Assembly: GCF_016863515.1 (NCBI RefSeq)
Contig: NZ_BOPA01000003.1
Location: 124,001-188,000, forward strand
Reading direction: 5' to 3'
From: Micromonospora gifhornensis
GTDB lineage: Bacteria; Actinomycetota; Actinomycetes; Mycobacteriales; Micromonosporaceae
Length of the DNA stretch: 64,000 bases
A model generated the notes under the pieces. The model was given only the letters and a program-made list of their open reading frames with translations. It had not been told where the DNA came from and ran no database searches. This document shows positions 19,806 to 28,750 of this stretch, one piece after another; positions within the stretch are counted from its first letter, which is position 1, and each line of letters starts with the position of its first letter. A program made the position numbers and the translations under genes.

Positions 19806-21104
19806 GTGGACGATGGTGGGCGGGTGCGCTGGTCGCGAGGTGTGCGGCCGAGCGCGCCAGGCTCCCGCGTCACCCGCCTGGAACTCTTCTACGACCTGGT
19901 CTTCGTCTTCGCCTTCATCCGGGTCACCACGCTCACCGCGGAGACCCCCACCGCCCGTGGGCTGGTGCAGTGCCTGATCGTGCTGGCGCTGCTCTGGTGG
20001 GCGTGGACCGGCTTCGCGGTGGTCGGCAACGTGGTCCGTACCGACCAGGGCGTCCTGCCGTTCCTCACGTTCGCCACGACGGCCGCGGCCTTCGTGTTCA
20101 CCCTCGCCATGTCGCAGGCGTTCCGGGACCAGCCCGGTGACCTGTCCGGACCGCTTGTCTTCGCCGTCTGCTACTTCGCGGTGCGGGCCAGCCAGGTGGC
20201 GATCTTCGGGTGGCTGGCTCGCGGCGATCCGGAGTTGCGCCGCCATTTCCTGCTCGTGGCCGGGCGTGGACTTCTCGTCGGGGTGCTCGTGCTGGCCGCC
20301 GCACTGCTGCCGCAGTCGTTGACCACCGACACGGGCGAGATCAGTCTGCGGCTGACGCTGTGGATCGTCGCGCTGGCGGTGGAGTACGGCGCCGGGTTGT
20401 TGTTGCGGGGCAGCGGCTGGACGGTGTTGTCGGCCGGGCACTGGGCGGAACGGCACGCGCTGATCGTGCTGGTGGCGCTCGGCGAGACGATCATCGCCCT
20501 CGGGTTGGGCGGGGGAATCGACACCGAGTCGCCGTTGACCTGGCGGGTGGTCGTCGCGGCGCTGCTCGCCGTGGCGGTGGTCAGCTCGTGGTGGTGGGCG
20601 TACTTCGACACCATGGCGTTGGCCATGGAGCAGGTGCTGCACCGCACCCGGAACCGGTTGAGGCGTGCCCTGCTGGCCCGGGACGCGTACACCTATCTGC
20701 ATCTGCTGCTGGTCGCCGGCCCGGTCCTGTTCGCCCTGGGGCTCAAGGGACTGATCGGCGGGCGGAGCACCCCGGGCGGCCAGCTGCCCGTCTTCGACCT
20801 GGCGGTGCTCTACGGCGGGGCGGCGACCTACCTGGTCGGGTTGGCGGCGCTCGGCTGGCGGGTGTTGCGTCTGGTGCGGTGGCCGACCCTGGCCGGGGTG
20901 GCCGGGTTGGCGCTGCTGGCACCGGTCGCCGCGCGGCTGCCGGCGGTGACGGCGCTGGCGCTGCTCACCGGGATCATGCTGGTGGCGACAGTGGTGCAGA
21001 CGTGGGTGGACACGCCGCTGCGCCGCGAGGTGCGCGAGACGGCGTGGGCCGAGCAGGTCGCCGCCGAGGCCGAGCAGTCCGAGTGGCGTCGACGGCACCT
21101 GTGA
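19806..21104 (+). CDS. Low temperature requirement A (LtrA) family membrane protein
   Basis: A 432-residue polytopic membrane protein with about ten to twelve hydrophobic segments. It has the LtrA signatures RLELFYDLVFVFAFIRVTTL at about residues 22-42, HWAERHALIVLVALGETIIALG (about 215-236), and SSWWWAYFD (about 258-266). The function is unknown beyond the Listeria cold-growth phenotype that named the family. The frame is open for about 2.2 kb upstream in this GC-rich DNA, but only from the GTG at 19806 does it look like protein. A strong hairpin follows the stop. Confidence 0.88.
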   Translation: MDDGGRVRWSRGVRPSAPGSRVTRLELFYDLVFVFAFIRVTTLTAETPTARGLVQCLIVLALLWWAWTGFAVVGNVVRTDQGVLPFLTFATTAAAFVFTLAMSQAFRDQPGDLSGPLVFAVCYFAVRASQVAIFGWLARGDPELRRHFLLVAGRGLLVGVLVLAAALLPQSLTTDTGEISLRLTLWIVALAVEYGAGLLLRGSGWTVLSAGHWAERHALIVLVALGETIIALGLGGGIDTESPLTWRVVVAALLAVAVVSSWWWAYFDTMALAMEQVLHRTRNRLRRALLARDAYTYLHLLLVAGPVLFALGLKGLIGGRSTPGGQLPVFDLAVLYGGAATYLVGLAALGWRVLRLVRWPTLAGVAGLALLAPVAARLPAVTALALLTGIMLVATVVQTWVDTPLRREVRETAWAEQVAAEAEQSEWRRRHL

Positions 21105-21123
21105 GCCGGCCCGACTGCGCGCC

Positions 21124-21152
21124 GAGCCGGCCCCGCGGGTGGGGGCCGGCTC
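21124..21152. terminator. Bidirectional terminator between LtrA and fadD genes
   Basis: GAGCCGGCCCC (21124-21134) and GGGGCCGGCTC (21142-21152) form a perfect 11-bp stem with a 7-base loop, centred between two convergent genes that end at 21104 and 21177. Confidence 0.75.
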
Positions 21153-21176
21153 GTCCAGGTGCGCGCGGGCGTGCCG

Positions 21177-23000
21177 TCAGAGCTCGACGACGGTGCCGGT
21201 GTACATCTTGTCGATCTCGGTCGAGAAGTTGCTCTCCACCCCGCGACGCTTGATCTTCAACGACGGAGTGATCTCGCCGTCCTCGATGGTCAGGTCACGC
21301 GGCAGGATGGTGACCCGCTTGATGGTCTCCCAGCGGTTGAGCTTGCTGTTGAGCTGCGCGACGTACTCCTCGACCATCGCCTTCGCCTCCGGTGAGGCGA
21401 CGATCTCGGCGTACGGCCGACCCTCCAGCGGCGTGCCCGCCGCCCAGCCGACGATGGCGTCCGGGTCCAGGGTGACAAGCATGGTGCAGTAGTTGCGGGC
21501 CTGGCCGATGACGACGGCCTGCGAGGTGTACGGGCAGGTCGCCTTGAACATGCCCTCGATGTACGAGGGGGCGACGTACTTGCCACCGGAGGTCTTGACC
21601 AGGTCCTTCTTCCGGTCGGTGATCCGCAGGTAGCCGTCGGCGTCGAGCTCGCCGATGTCGCCGGTGCGGAAGAAGCCGTCCTCGCTGAAGGCGGCGGCGG
21701 TCTCCTCGGGCAGGTTGTGGTAGCCACGCATCACCGGACGGCCCTTGATCAGGATCTCGCCGTCTTCGTCGATGCGGCACTCCAGGTCGCCCATCGCCTT
21801 GCCCACCGTGCCGATGCGCAGCCCGTCCGGCGGGTTGACGAAGTTGCCGGCGCTGGACTCGGTGAGCCCGTAGCCCTCGGAGATCGGCAGGTTCGCGGCG
21901 GCGAAGAAGGTGGCGATCTCCGGGCTGAGCGGAGCGGCCCCCGACACCAGGACCCGGATCCGGCCACCGAGCCGCGCCTGGAGCTTGCTGAAGACCAGCT
22001 TCTCGGCCAGCGCGTACTTGAACTTCAGCCCGCCGGGCAGCGGCTTGCCGGCCTGTTCCAGGGCGACCTTCTCCTTGCCGACCCCGACCGCCCAGGCGAA
22101 GATCTTCGCCTTCGCGCCGCCGGCGTCCTGCGCGGTGGTCACCGACTTGTTGTAGACCTTCTCGAAGACCCGGGGCGCGCCGCACATCAGCGTCGGCCGG
22201 ACCACCGAGAGCAACTCGACAAGCTTGTCGACCCGACCGTCGACGTACGTCGGCAGGCCCACGTGGGTGGCCCCGCAGAGCAGGGTCTTGCCGAACGAGT
22301 GCGACAGCGGAAGCCAGAGGTACTGCAGGTCGTCGTCGCGGAGCAGCCCGACCGCCTCCTGCGCGACACCCTCCCAGCACCAGCCGCCGTGCAGCAGTTC
22401 GACGCCCTTGGGCCGGCCGGTGGTGCCGGAGGTGTAGATCAGGGTGGCCAGGTGCTCGGGGCCGATCTTGGCGACCAGGCGGTCGATCAGTTCCGGATCG
22501 TCGGCGAGCCGCTCGGCACCCTGCTGTTCGAGCTGGGCGAGGGTCAGCTGGGGGACGGCCGCCGACGGGTCCGGCTCACCGTCGATGAGGACCACGTGGG
22601 TCAGCGCGGGCAGCTGCGCACCGGCGATCTTCGCCGCCTGTCCCGGGTCCTCGGCGAACAACACCTTGGAACCGGAGTCGGAGATGATGTACGTGGCGTC
22701 GTCGGGTTCGGTGGTGGGGTAGACCGTGGTCGTCGCGCCACCGGCGCACATGATGCCGAAATCGGCGATGATCCAGTCGAGGCGCGTGTTCGCCAGGATC
22801 GCCACCGGATCCTCCTGGCCGACACCCAGACCGTGCAGACCGGCGGCGACCGCCTTGGCCCGCTCGGCGACCTGGGACCAGGTCAGCCAGACCGGGGCGT
22901 TGTCCGGACCGGGGCGGCCGAAAGCGTGACGATCCGGGGTGGCTGCCACGCGCTTGAGGAACATGTCAGGAATGGAGCGGTACGGTACATCGAGAGCCAT
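21177..23000 (-). CDS. Long-chain fatty acid-CoA ligase (FadD15-like)
   Basis: A 607-residue adenylate-forming enzyme that activates fatty acids to acyl-CoA via acyl-AMP. It has the AMP-binding P-loop LIYTSGTTGRPKGVE (about residues 180-195), the SEGYGLTESSA motif (about 335-345), FFRTGDIGELDADGYLRITDRKKDLVKTSGGKYVAP with the hinge Asp, and the C-terminal catalytic region. It groups by motif with actinobacterial FadD15-type ligases rather than FadD32 types. The ATG at 23000 gives MALDVPYRSIPDMF, and an upstream open stretch is rejected. The substrate chain length is not visible in the sequence. Confidence 0.93.
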   Translation of the reverse strand: MALDVPYRSIPDMFLKRVAATPDRHAFGRPGPDNAPVWLTWSQVAERAKAVAAGLHGLGVGQEDPVAILANTRLDWIIADFGIMCAGGATTTVYPTTEPDDATYIISDSGSKVLFAEDPGQAAKIAGAQLPALTHVVLIDGEPDPSAAVPQLTLAQLEQQGAERLADDPELIDRLVAKIGPEHLATLIYTSGTTGRPKGVELLHGGWCWEGVAQEAVGLLRDDDLQYLWLPLSHSFGKTLLCGATHVGLPTYVDGRVDKLVELLSVVRPTLMCGAPRVFEKVYNKSVTTAQDAGGAKAKIFAWAVGVGKEKVALEQAGKPLPGGLKFKYALAEKLVFSKLQARLGGRIRVLVSGAAPLSPEIATFFAAANLPISEGYGLTESSAGNFVNPPDGLRIGTVGKAMGDLECRIDEDGEILIKGRPVMRGYHNLPEETAAAFSEDGFFRTGDIGELDADGYLRITDRKKDLVKTSGGKYVAPSYIEGMFKATCPYTSQAVVIGQARNYCTMLVTLDPDAIVGWAAGTPLEGRPYAEIVASPEAKAMVEEYVAQLNSKLNRWETIKRVTILPRDLTIEDGEITPSLKIKRRGVESNFSTEIDKMYTGTVVEL

Positions 23001-23139
23001 CGCTGTAGCCGCCTTCAGGGGGGTGGAGGCGTGACCATCGTCACGGCAGTGTTGGTTACCGAAGGGTATTGCCTGTGCGAGGCATCGGCTAGACCTGCGG
23101 ATCATCCAGCAGGCCCGTTTGCCGTGCCGAACGCCTGTC

Positions 23140-24072
23140 TCAGGCGTACCGCTCCGCTGCCAGGGACCAGTCGTAGGTCGCCCGAATCCAGTTCCGTCGC
23201 GTCGTCAGCGCGGGTCGTACCGCGTCGCCGTGCTGCGCCAACAGGTTGCTCTCGGTGTTCAGGTAGGCGCCGAGTTCGCGGTTGAAGCGCGCCGCGGCGG
23301 CCCGCATCGCCGCCCGCTCGTCCCCGGTCTCCCGGCTCAGCACGGTGACCAGGTTGTGCGCGTCCGGGCCGGTCCGGTGCTCCTTGCGGTACGAGAAGAC
23401 GTCGTTGCACCAGCAGATCAGGTTGGCGGCGAGCAACTCCAGCGCGGCCCACTGCGGGTCGGCCCGGCGTTCGGCCGGCGGGAGGCCGTCCAGGGCCAGG
23501 TCGGTCAGGGCGAGGCTGGGGAACACGCCGCCGGTGTGCCGGCGCATCTGCACGTACTCGTGCACCGGAGGTACCCGGTCGTGCTCCCGGTTGGCCGCCT
23601 CCCACAACAGTGCGAGCAGGTATTCCCGCATGGCGGCGGTGAACCGCAGCAGCACGGCCGGCCGGCCGTAGGCGCGTACCCGCCGGCACAGGTCGGCCAG
23701 GGCCAGCCCCAGCGGGCCCGCTGCCGGTACGGTGCCCGGCCCGCCGTGCAGGTCCAGCACATCCAGCAGGGCCGCCATCGTGGGCGCGAGACGCGTCGGA
23801 TCATTGCCCAGACCGTCCTCGTCGCAGGCGTCGTCCATCACGAAGAGCCAGGTGATCAGGTCGGAGAGCAGGCGCAGGCGGTCACGGGGTGCCTGTGGGC
23901 AGGCCCGGCTGGCGAGCCCGGCGGCGTCGGCCCGGCGTAGCCGCTGTCCGTTACTGATCAGCCCTAACTCTTGTGCCCAGTTCTCGCTCTCCCGAGCCAC
24001 CACGTCGGTGTCGTCGTGCTGAGTCGTGGTGAAGGGGGGCTCGTGCAGTACCGAGAGCGCTAAGGTTCGCAT
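23140..24072 (-). CDS. Class I terpene synthase
   Basis: A 310-residue terpene cyclase. The aspartate-rich Mg-binding motif is DDACD at residues 80-84, and the NSE triad is intact: N223, S227 and E231 in NDVFSYRKE. The C-terminal RY pair is present (ERYA at the end), and the helical bundle length is right for a sesqui- or monoterpene cyclase. It ionises an oligoprenyl diphosphate and cyclises the cation in the cytoplasm. No prenyltransferase, P450 or methyltransferase adjoins it, so it is an orphan with an unpredictable product. The ATG at 24072 has GGGAAC a few bases upstream (minus strand) and is preferred to an upstream in-frame ATG at 24192. Confidence 0.93.
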   Translation of the reverse strand: MRTLALSVLHEPPFTTTQHDDTDVVARESENWAQELGLISNGQRLRRADAAGLASRACPQAPRDRLRLLSDLITWLFVMDDACDEDGLGNDPTRLAPTMAALLDVLDLHGGPGTVPAAGPLGLALADLCRRVRAYGRPAVLLRFTAAMREYLLALLWEAANREHDRVPPVHEYVQMRRHTGGVFPSLALTDLALDGLPPAERRADPQWAALELLAANLICWCNDVFSYRKEHRTGPDAHNLVTVLSRETGDERAAMRAAAARFNRELGAYLNTESNLLAQHGDAVRPALTTRRNWIRATYDWSLAAERYA

Positions 24073-24198
24073 GGAGTTCCCTGTTCCGCCGCCCCCGGGG
24101 CGGAGCGGCGCGGCCAGAGTACGGGAGCGGCGATCAACGCAGGGTGTTGGCTGTATAACGTTTTCGGTTCTGTTCGCTGGCCGCTTCTGCACATTGGG

Positions 24199-24828
24199 CT
24201 AAAAGCCCAGCTTTGCTCCACGTAGCCGATCCGCCGGACCGGGGGCGCCGTCGACCTCCACTTGGGCCACCCGCTGCCGTCCGGACAGGAACAGGATCAG
24301 CTCGCCCGGCGCGCCCACCAGCCGCAGCGGTTCGCCGCCCCGGCCGGTGGCCACTTCTCCGTGCCCCGGCGCGACGACTGTCAGCTGGGCCGGGAAACGG
24401 CGTAGCGCCATTCGGGCCAGGGTGGAACTGCGCCGCCACAGTGCCTGGTCCAGTTCGGCCGGCAACTGGCGCGGCTGCCACTGCGGCTGGGCCCGGCGTA
24501 CGTCCTCGTGGTGGATGAAGAACTCCATCATGTTTGCCAACTCGTCGGTCAACGGGTTGCTCATCGGGCTCCACACCGGAGGATGGCGTACCTGGTCGAG
24601 CAGGTGCGCCCAGTCGCTCGCCGCGACCTGCCGGCGAATCCGCTCGCCCCGATCGCGCAGCGGGGCGAGCACAAGACCGGCGGCGGCGTCCGGTCGACGC
24701 TCCCGTACCACGAGGTGCGCGGCGAGGTCGCGAACCGTCCAACCCTCGTTGATGGTGGGGGCGTCCGGTCCCAACTTCGACATCAAGTCGGTGAGCGCCT
24801 GGCGTTCGGATCGGGCGTACCGCGGCAT
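24199..24828 (-). CDS. TIGR03085-type DinB/maleylpyruvate-isomerase-fold protein
   Basis: A 209-residue protein. The N-terminus MPRYARSERQALTDLMSKLGPDAPTINEGWTVRDLAAHLVVRERRPDAA is the metal-binding helical bundle, with a metal-ligand His in DLAAHL (about residue 37) and further His residues in FFIHHEDV (about 107-114). The C-terminal domain resembles the SCP2/mycothiol-dependent isomerase tail. Family members are often listed as TIGR03085 metal-binding proteins, and no reaction can be assigned here. Its stop lies in a 6-bp hairpin (TGGGCT-aaa-AGCCCA, 24195-24209). The ATG at 24828 gives the family start; a much longer open frame upstream is spurious. Confidence 0.85.
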   Translation of the reverse strand: MPRYARSERQALTDLMSKLGPDAPTINEGWTVRDLAAHLVVRERRPDAAAGLVLAPLRDRGERIRRQVAASDWAHLLDQVRHPPVWSPMSNPLTDELANMMEFFIHHEDVRRAQPQWQPRQLPAELDQALWRRSSTLARMALRRFPAQLTVVAPGHGEVATGRGGEPLRLVGAPGELILFLSGRQRVAQVEVDGAPGPADRLRGAKLGF

Positions 24829-24990
24829 GACTGCGATGGTAGGTGCAACTGACCGATCCTGCCCGGTTCGCCGATGCGCGGGGTTGCTCCGGCCGGGGGT
24901 GACGTCGGACATATCCACCCGGGGTCGGCGGGACGAGCGGGCAGCGGTAAGGATGAGAGAGGATACTGGCGGCTTACGGCGGGGGAGACA

Positions 24991-26859
24991 GTGGCGAGCG
25001 GGACAAGTCGGGAGGTGCTCGGTCGCGGGCTGGGCGTCCTGGGACGGGCCATCCGCGAACAGCCGAGGATCTTCGCGGTCGCGGTCAGCGGCAGCGTGCT
25101 GTTCGGCGCGATGGTGGTGGCCAGCGCGTTCGTGGTCGGTCGGGTGGTCGGCGACGTGGTGGTCCCGGCGATCGAGAGCGGCTCGGTCGGGGTGAGTGCC
25201 CTGGTCATCGCGGCCACCGCGCTGTTCGGGCTCAGCGTGCTGCGGGTGGTCGGCATCTTCGGTCGGCGACTCGGCGCGGGATACATGCAGTACCGCCTGC
25301 AGGCCGACTACCGGCGTCGGGTCACCCGCCGCTACCTCGACCTGCCGTTGTCCTGGCACCACCGCAACGCCACCGGCACGCTGCTGTCCAACGCGAACTC
25401 CGACGTGGAGGCGGCCTGGCAGCCGATCGCCCCGCTGCCCTTCGCGGTCGGCACGCTGGTGATGCTGGTCGGCGCGGTGTCGTTGCTCTTCTTCACCGAC
25501 TGGGCGCTGGCGCTGGTCGGGCTGGCGGTGTTCCCGGCACTGTTCGCGCTCAACGTCGCCTACTCCCGGCGGATGGCACCGCGGCAGGCCCGCGCCCAGC
25601 GGCTGCGGGCCGAGGTCAGCGGAATCGCCCACGAGAGCTTCGACGGCGCGCTGGTGGTCAAGACGATGGGCCGGGAGAGCCAGGAGACCGCCCGGTTCGC
25701 CGACCGGACCGGACAGCTGCGCGACGCGTTGATCTCCGTCGGCCGGCTGCGCGGCATCTTCGATCCGATGCTGGAGACCCTGCCCAGTCTCGGCACCCTG
25801 GCGGTGCTTGTGGTCGGTGCGTACCGCCTGCGCCAGGGGGCCATCGACGTGGCGGAACTGGTGAGCGTGGCCTTCCTCTTCACCGTGCTGGCGTTTCCGG
25901 TGCGGGCGATCGGCTGGGTGCTGGCCGAGCTGCCGCGCAGCGTCGCCGGCTGGGACCGGGTCAGCCGGGTGCTCGACGCCACCGGCGAGATGCCGTACGG
26001 CGAGCAGCGGCTCGCCCCCACCACCGCACCGGCCTCGCTCACCTTCACCGACGTCGGCTTCGCCTACGAGCCCGCCGAGGCGCACCTGCCCGGCGCGCAG
26101 GTGCTCGGCGAGGTCTCCTTCAGCGTCGAGGCCGGCAGGACCGTCGCCCTGGTCGGGCCGACCGGCTCCGGCAAGTCGACAATCGCTTCGCTGGCCGTGC
26201 GGCTGGTGGATCCGCTGGCCGGCACGGTCCGCATCGACGGGGTGGACGTGCGGCAGTTGACCGCGGATTCGCTCGCCGACAATGCCGCTCTGGTGGCGCA
26301 GGTGCCGTTCATCTTCGACGACACGATCCGGGCGAACGTCTCGCTGGACCGGCCGGGCATCGACGACGAGGTGGTCTGGAGCGCGTTGCGGTTGGCCGAG
26401 GCCGACGGTTTCGTCGCCGCCCTGCCCGACGGGCTGGACACCATGGTCGGCGAGCGGGGCACCTCGCTGTCCGGGGGCCAGCGGCAGCGACTCACCCTGG
26501 CCCGGGCGCTGGCCGGACGTCCCCGGCTGCTGGTGCTCGACGACGCGACAAGCGCGGTCGACCCTCGCGTGGAGGCGGCCATCCTGGCCGGGCTGCGCTC
26601 GTCGGCGACCGGTGGCCCCGGCGCGTCGATCCTGGTGGTGGCGTACCGCCGGGCGACCATCGCGCTCGCCGACGAGGTCATCTACCTGGAGCAGGGCCGG
26701 GTGCTCGCCCGCGGCACCCACTCGACGTTGCTGGCCACCGTGCCGGGCTACGCCGACCTGGTCACCGCCTACGAGCAGGCCGAGGTCGACCCCGAGAACA
26801 GAACGGACGACTACGACGATGTGGCCCCCCTGCCCTCCGGCCTGGAGGTGGACCGGTGA
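24991..26859 (+). CDS. ABC exporter half-transporter, degenerate-site subunit
   Basis: A 622-residue transmembrane-ABC half-transporter: six membrane helices (about 30-330), then the nucleotide-binding domain. Walker A is GPTGSGKST (about residue 390) and the signature LSGGQRQRLTLARAL is canonical. However, Walker B reads LVLDDATSAVD (Asp replaces the catalytic Glu) and the switch motif reads VVAYRRAT (Tyr replaces the usual His). Its own ATP site is therefore degenerate. It pairs with the next gene, which has the opposite defects, so the pair is a heterodimeric exporter. GTG at 24991 after GGGGGAGA. The stop lies in the junction repeat. The substrate is unknown. Confidence 0.92.
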   Translation: MASGTSREVLGRGLGVLGRAIREQPRIFAVAVSGSVLFGAMVVASAFVVGRVVGDVVVPAIESGSVGVSALVIAATALFGLSVLRVVGIFGRRLGAGYMQYRLQADYRRRVTRRYLDLPLSWHHRNATGTLLSNANSDVEAAWQPIAPLPFAVGTLVMLVGAVSLLFFTDWALALVGLAVFPALFALNVAYSRRMAPRQARAQRLRAEVSGIAHESFDGALVVKTMGRESQETARFADRTGQLRDALISVGRLRGIFDPMLETLPSLGTLAVLVVGAYRLRQGAIDVAELVSVAFLFTVLAFPVRAIGWVLAELPRSVAGWDRVSRVLDATGEMPYGEQRLAPTTAPASLTFTDVGFAYEPAEAHLPGAQVLGEVSFSVEAGRTVALVGPTGSGKSTIASLAVRLVDPLAGTVRIDGVDVRQLTADSLADNAALVAQVPFIFDDTIRANVSLDRPGIDDEVVWSALRLAEADGFVAALPDGLDTMVGERGTSLSGGQRQRLTLARALAGRPRLLVLDDATSAVDPRVEAAILAGLRSSATGGPGASILVVAYRRATIALADEVIYLEQGRVLARGTHSTLLATVPGYADLVTAYEQAEVDPENRTDDYDDVAPLPSGLEVDR

Positions 26860-26971
26860 GCGCGAGGAATGCAGCGCAGCGGAGTCCCGCAGTCGGGAAC
26901 GAAAGGCGGGTCCGGTGACCGCGAGGAATGCAGCGCAGCGGAGTCCCGCAGTCGGGAACGAAGGTGAATCG
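26855..26971 (+). repeat. Two tandem 57-58-bp junction elements between the ABC genes
   Basis: Copy 1 starts GGTGAGCGCGAGGAATGC at 26855 and copy 2 GGTGACCGCGAGGAATGC at 26914. Each continues through GGAGTCCCGCAGTCGGGAACGAA. GTG triplets recur at 26857, 26915 and 26972, with periods of 58 and 57. The TGA of the first ABC gene lies inside the first GGTGAG, and the second ABC gene starts at the third GTG. The element carries AAGG or GAAGG close to the following GTG, so each copy recreates a start region. It is the same family as the element in hisD at 12402-12471. Confidence 0.85.
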
Positions 26972-28750
26972 GTGAGCGTGGAGAACGCGGCGTCCGAACG
27001 GGCCGAGTCGACCTGGGCGACGCTGCGCCGTGGCCTGGCCCTGTCCCCGGAGTTGCGGGTGGGCCTGGCCGGCACGCTCGGCCTGGCGTTGGTCTACATG
27101 CTCGGCCGGGTGGCCGTACCGGTGGCCGTGCAGCAGGGCATCGACCGGGGCATCGTCGGTGGGCTCGACCTGAACGCCCTGTTCGTCGTGGTGGCGGTGA
27201 CCGCTGCGGTGCTGGTGGTGACCACCGCCTGCGGCTACCTGATGATGCGACGACTGTTCACCGTCAGCGAGACCGCGTTGGCCGGTGTACGGGTGCGGGC
27301 CTTCCGGCACGTGCACGACCTGTCGATGTTGCACCAGCAGTCCGAGCGGCGGGGTTCGCTGGTGTCCCGGGTGACCAGCGACGTCGACCAGATCACCCAG
27401 TTCCTCCAGTGGGGTGGCGTGATCCTGCTGGTCAACCTGGGTCAGTTGGCGGTCACCACAGTGGTGATGCTGGCGTACTCCTGGCAGTTGACCCTGGTGG
27501 TCTTCGCCGCCTTCGTGCCGGCGGTCCTGGTGATCCGGCTGCTTCAGCGCCGACTGGCCGCCGCGTACGGGGTGGTCCGGCAGCGGACCGGCGCGTTGCT
27601 CGGCGCGGTCGGGGAGAGCGTGGTGGGCGCGCCGGTGATCCGGGCGTACGGCATCGCCGGGCGGACCGCCCGGCGGCTGGACCAGGCGATCGACAGTCAA
27701 CGGCAGGCCCAGCAGAAGGCGATCCGGATCAGCATCCTGGGCAGTTCGGTCGGCGAGTTGGCCGCCGGGGTGGCGCTGGCCGGGGTGGTGGTCGTCGGTG
27801 TGCTTCTCGGTGCCGACCAGACGCTGAGCATCGGCGAGGTCACCGCGTTCCTGTTCCTCGTGACGTTGTTCATCCAGCCGGTGCAGATCGCCACGGAGGT
27901 GCTCAACGAGGCGCAGAACGCCATCGCCGGCTGGCGTCGGGTGCTTGATGTGCTGGACGTGTCCCCGGACGTGGCCGACCCGGGCGAGCAGGGGCGGGAG
28001 TTGCCGTCCGGCCCGTTGGACATCCGGTTCGCCGGGGTGAGTTTCGCCTACCCGAACGGCCCGACGGTGCTGCACGACGTCAGTCTGGAGATCCCGGCGA
28101 AGAGCCGGGTGGCGGTGGTGGGCGAGACCGGCAGCGGCAAGACCACCTTCGCCAAGCTGCTCACCCGGCTGATGGACCCGACGCGCGGTGACGTGCTGCT
28201 CTCCGGGGTGCCGCTGACCGACGTACGGTTCGACTCGCTGCGGTCCCGGGTGGTGATGGTGCCGCAGGACGGCTTCCTGTTCGACGCCACTGTCGCCGAC
28301 AACGTCCGCTTCGGCCGCCCCGAGTTGACCGACGAGCAGCTCACCGCCGCCTTCACCGAGTTGGGGCTGAGTGACTGGCTGGACGGCCTGCCGGCCGGGT
28401 TGGCCACCGGGGTCGGCGAGCGTGGCGAGGCGTTGAGCGTGGGGGAGCGGCAGTTGGTCGCGTTGGCCCGGGCGTACGTCGCCGATCCGGACCTGCTGGT
28501 GCTGGACGAGGCGACAAGCGCCGTTGACCCGGCCACGGAGGTCCGGCTGCAACGGACCCTGGACGCGGTGACCCGGGGTCGGACCACCCTGGCCATCGCG
28601 CACCGGCTCTCCACGGCGCAGAGCGCCGACGAGGTGATCGTGGTGGACCGGGGCCGGATCGTGCAGCGGGGTCCGCACGACGAGCTGGTCGCCGATCCGG
28701 ATTCGGTCTACGGCCTGCTCTACGCCTCCTGGCTGGAACAGACCCGCTGA
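26972..28750 (+). CDS. ABC exporter half-transporter, consensus-site subunit
   Basis: A 592-residue half-transporter with six membrane helices (about 20-320) and a nucleotide-binding domain. Walker A is GETGSGKTT (about residue 385), Walker B is LVLDEATSAVD with the catalytic Glu intact, and the switch is IAHRLST with His. The signature, however, is LSVGERQ instead of LSGGQ. With the preceding subunit this gives one full catalytic site and one degenerate site, as in TM287/288-type exporters. The GTG at 26972 follows GAAGG; a GTG at 26915 in the upstream repeat is an in-frame alternative adding nineteen residues. The cargo is not visible from the sequence. Confidence 0.92.
   Translation: MSVENAASERAESTWATLRRGLALSPELRVGLAGTLGLALVYMLGRVAVPVAVQQGIDRGIVGGLDLNALFVVVAVTAAVLVVTTACGYLMMRRLFTVSETALAGVRVRAFRHVHDLSMLHQQSERRGSLVSRVTSDVDQITQFLQWGGVILLVNLGQLAVTTVVMLAYSWQLTLVVFAAFVPAVLVIRLLQRRLAAAYGVVRQRTGALLGAVGESVVGAPVIRAYGIAGRTARRLDQAIDSQRQAQQKAIRISILGSSVGELAAGVALAGVVVVGVLLGADQTLSIGEVTAFLFLVTLFIQPVQIATEVLNEAQNAIAGWRRVLDVLDVSPDVADPGEQGRELPSGPLDIRFAGVSFAYPNGPTVLHDVSLEIPAKSRVAVVGETGSGKTTFAKLLTRLMDPTRGDVLLSGVPLTDVRFDSLRSRVVMVPQDGFLFDATVADNVRFGRPELTDEQLTAAFTELGLSDWLDGLPAGLATGVGERGEALSVGERQLVALARAYVADPDLLVLDEATSAVDPATEVRLQRTLDAVTRGRTTLAIAHRLSTAQSADEVIVVDRGRIVQRGPHDELVADPDSVYGLLYASWLEQTR

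Noticed and set aside
17574..21104. A 1176-residue open frame spanning the YczE and MocR genes
   Set aside because: The first 740 codons are Gln/His/Arg-rich shadow sequence of two real genes on both strands; only from 19806 does it look like protein (LtrA family).
24195..24209. Intrinsic terminator at TGGGCT-aaa-AGCCCA
   Set aside because: The stem is only six base pairs and no T-run follows on the minus strand; it is noted within the gene entry only.
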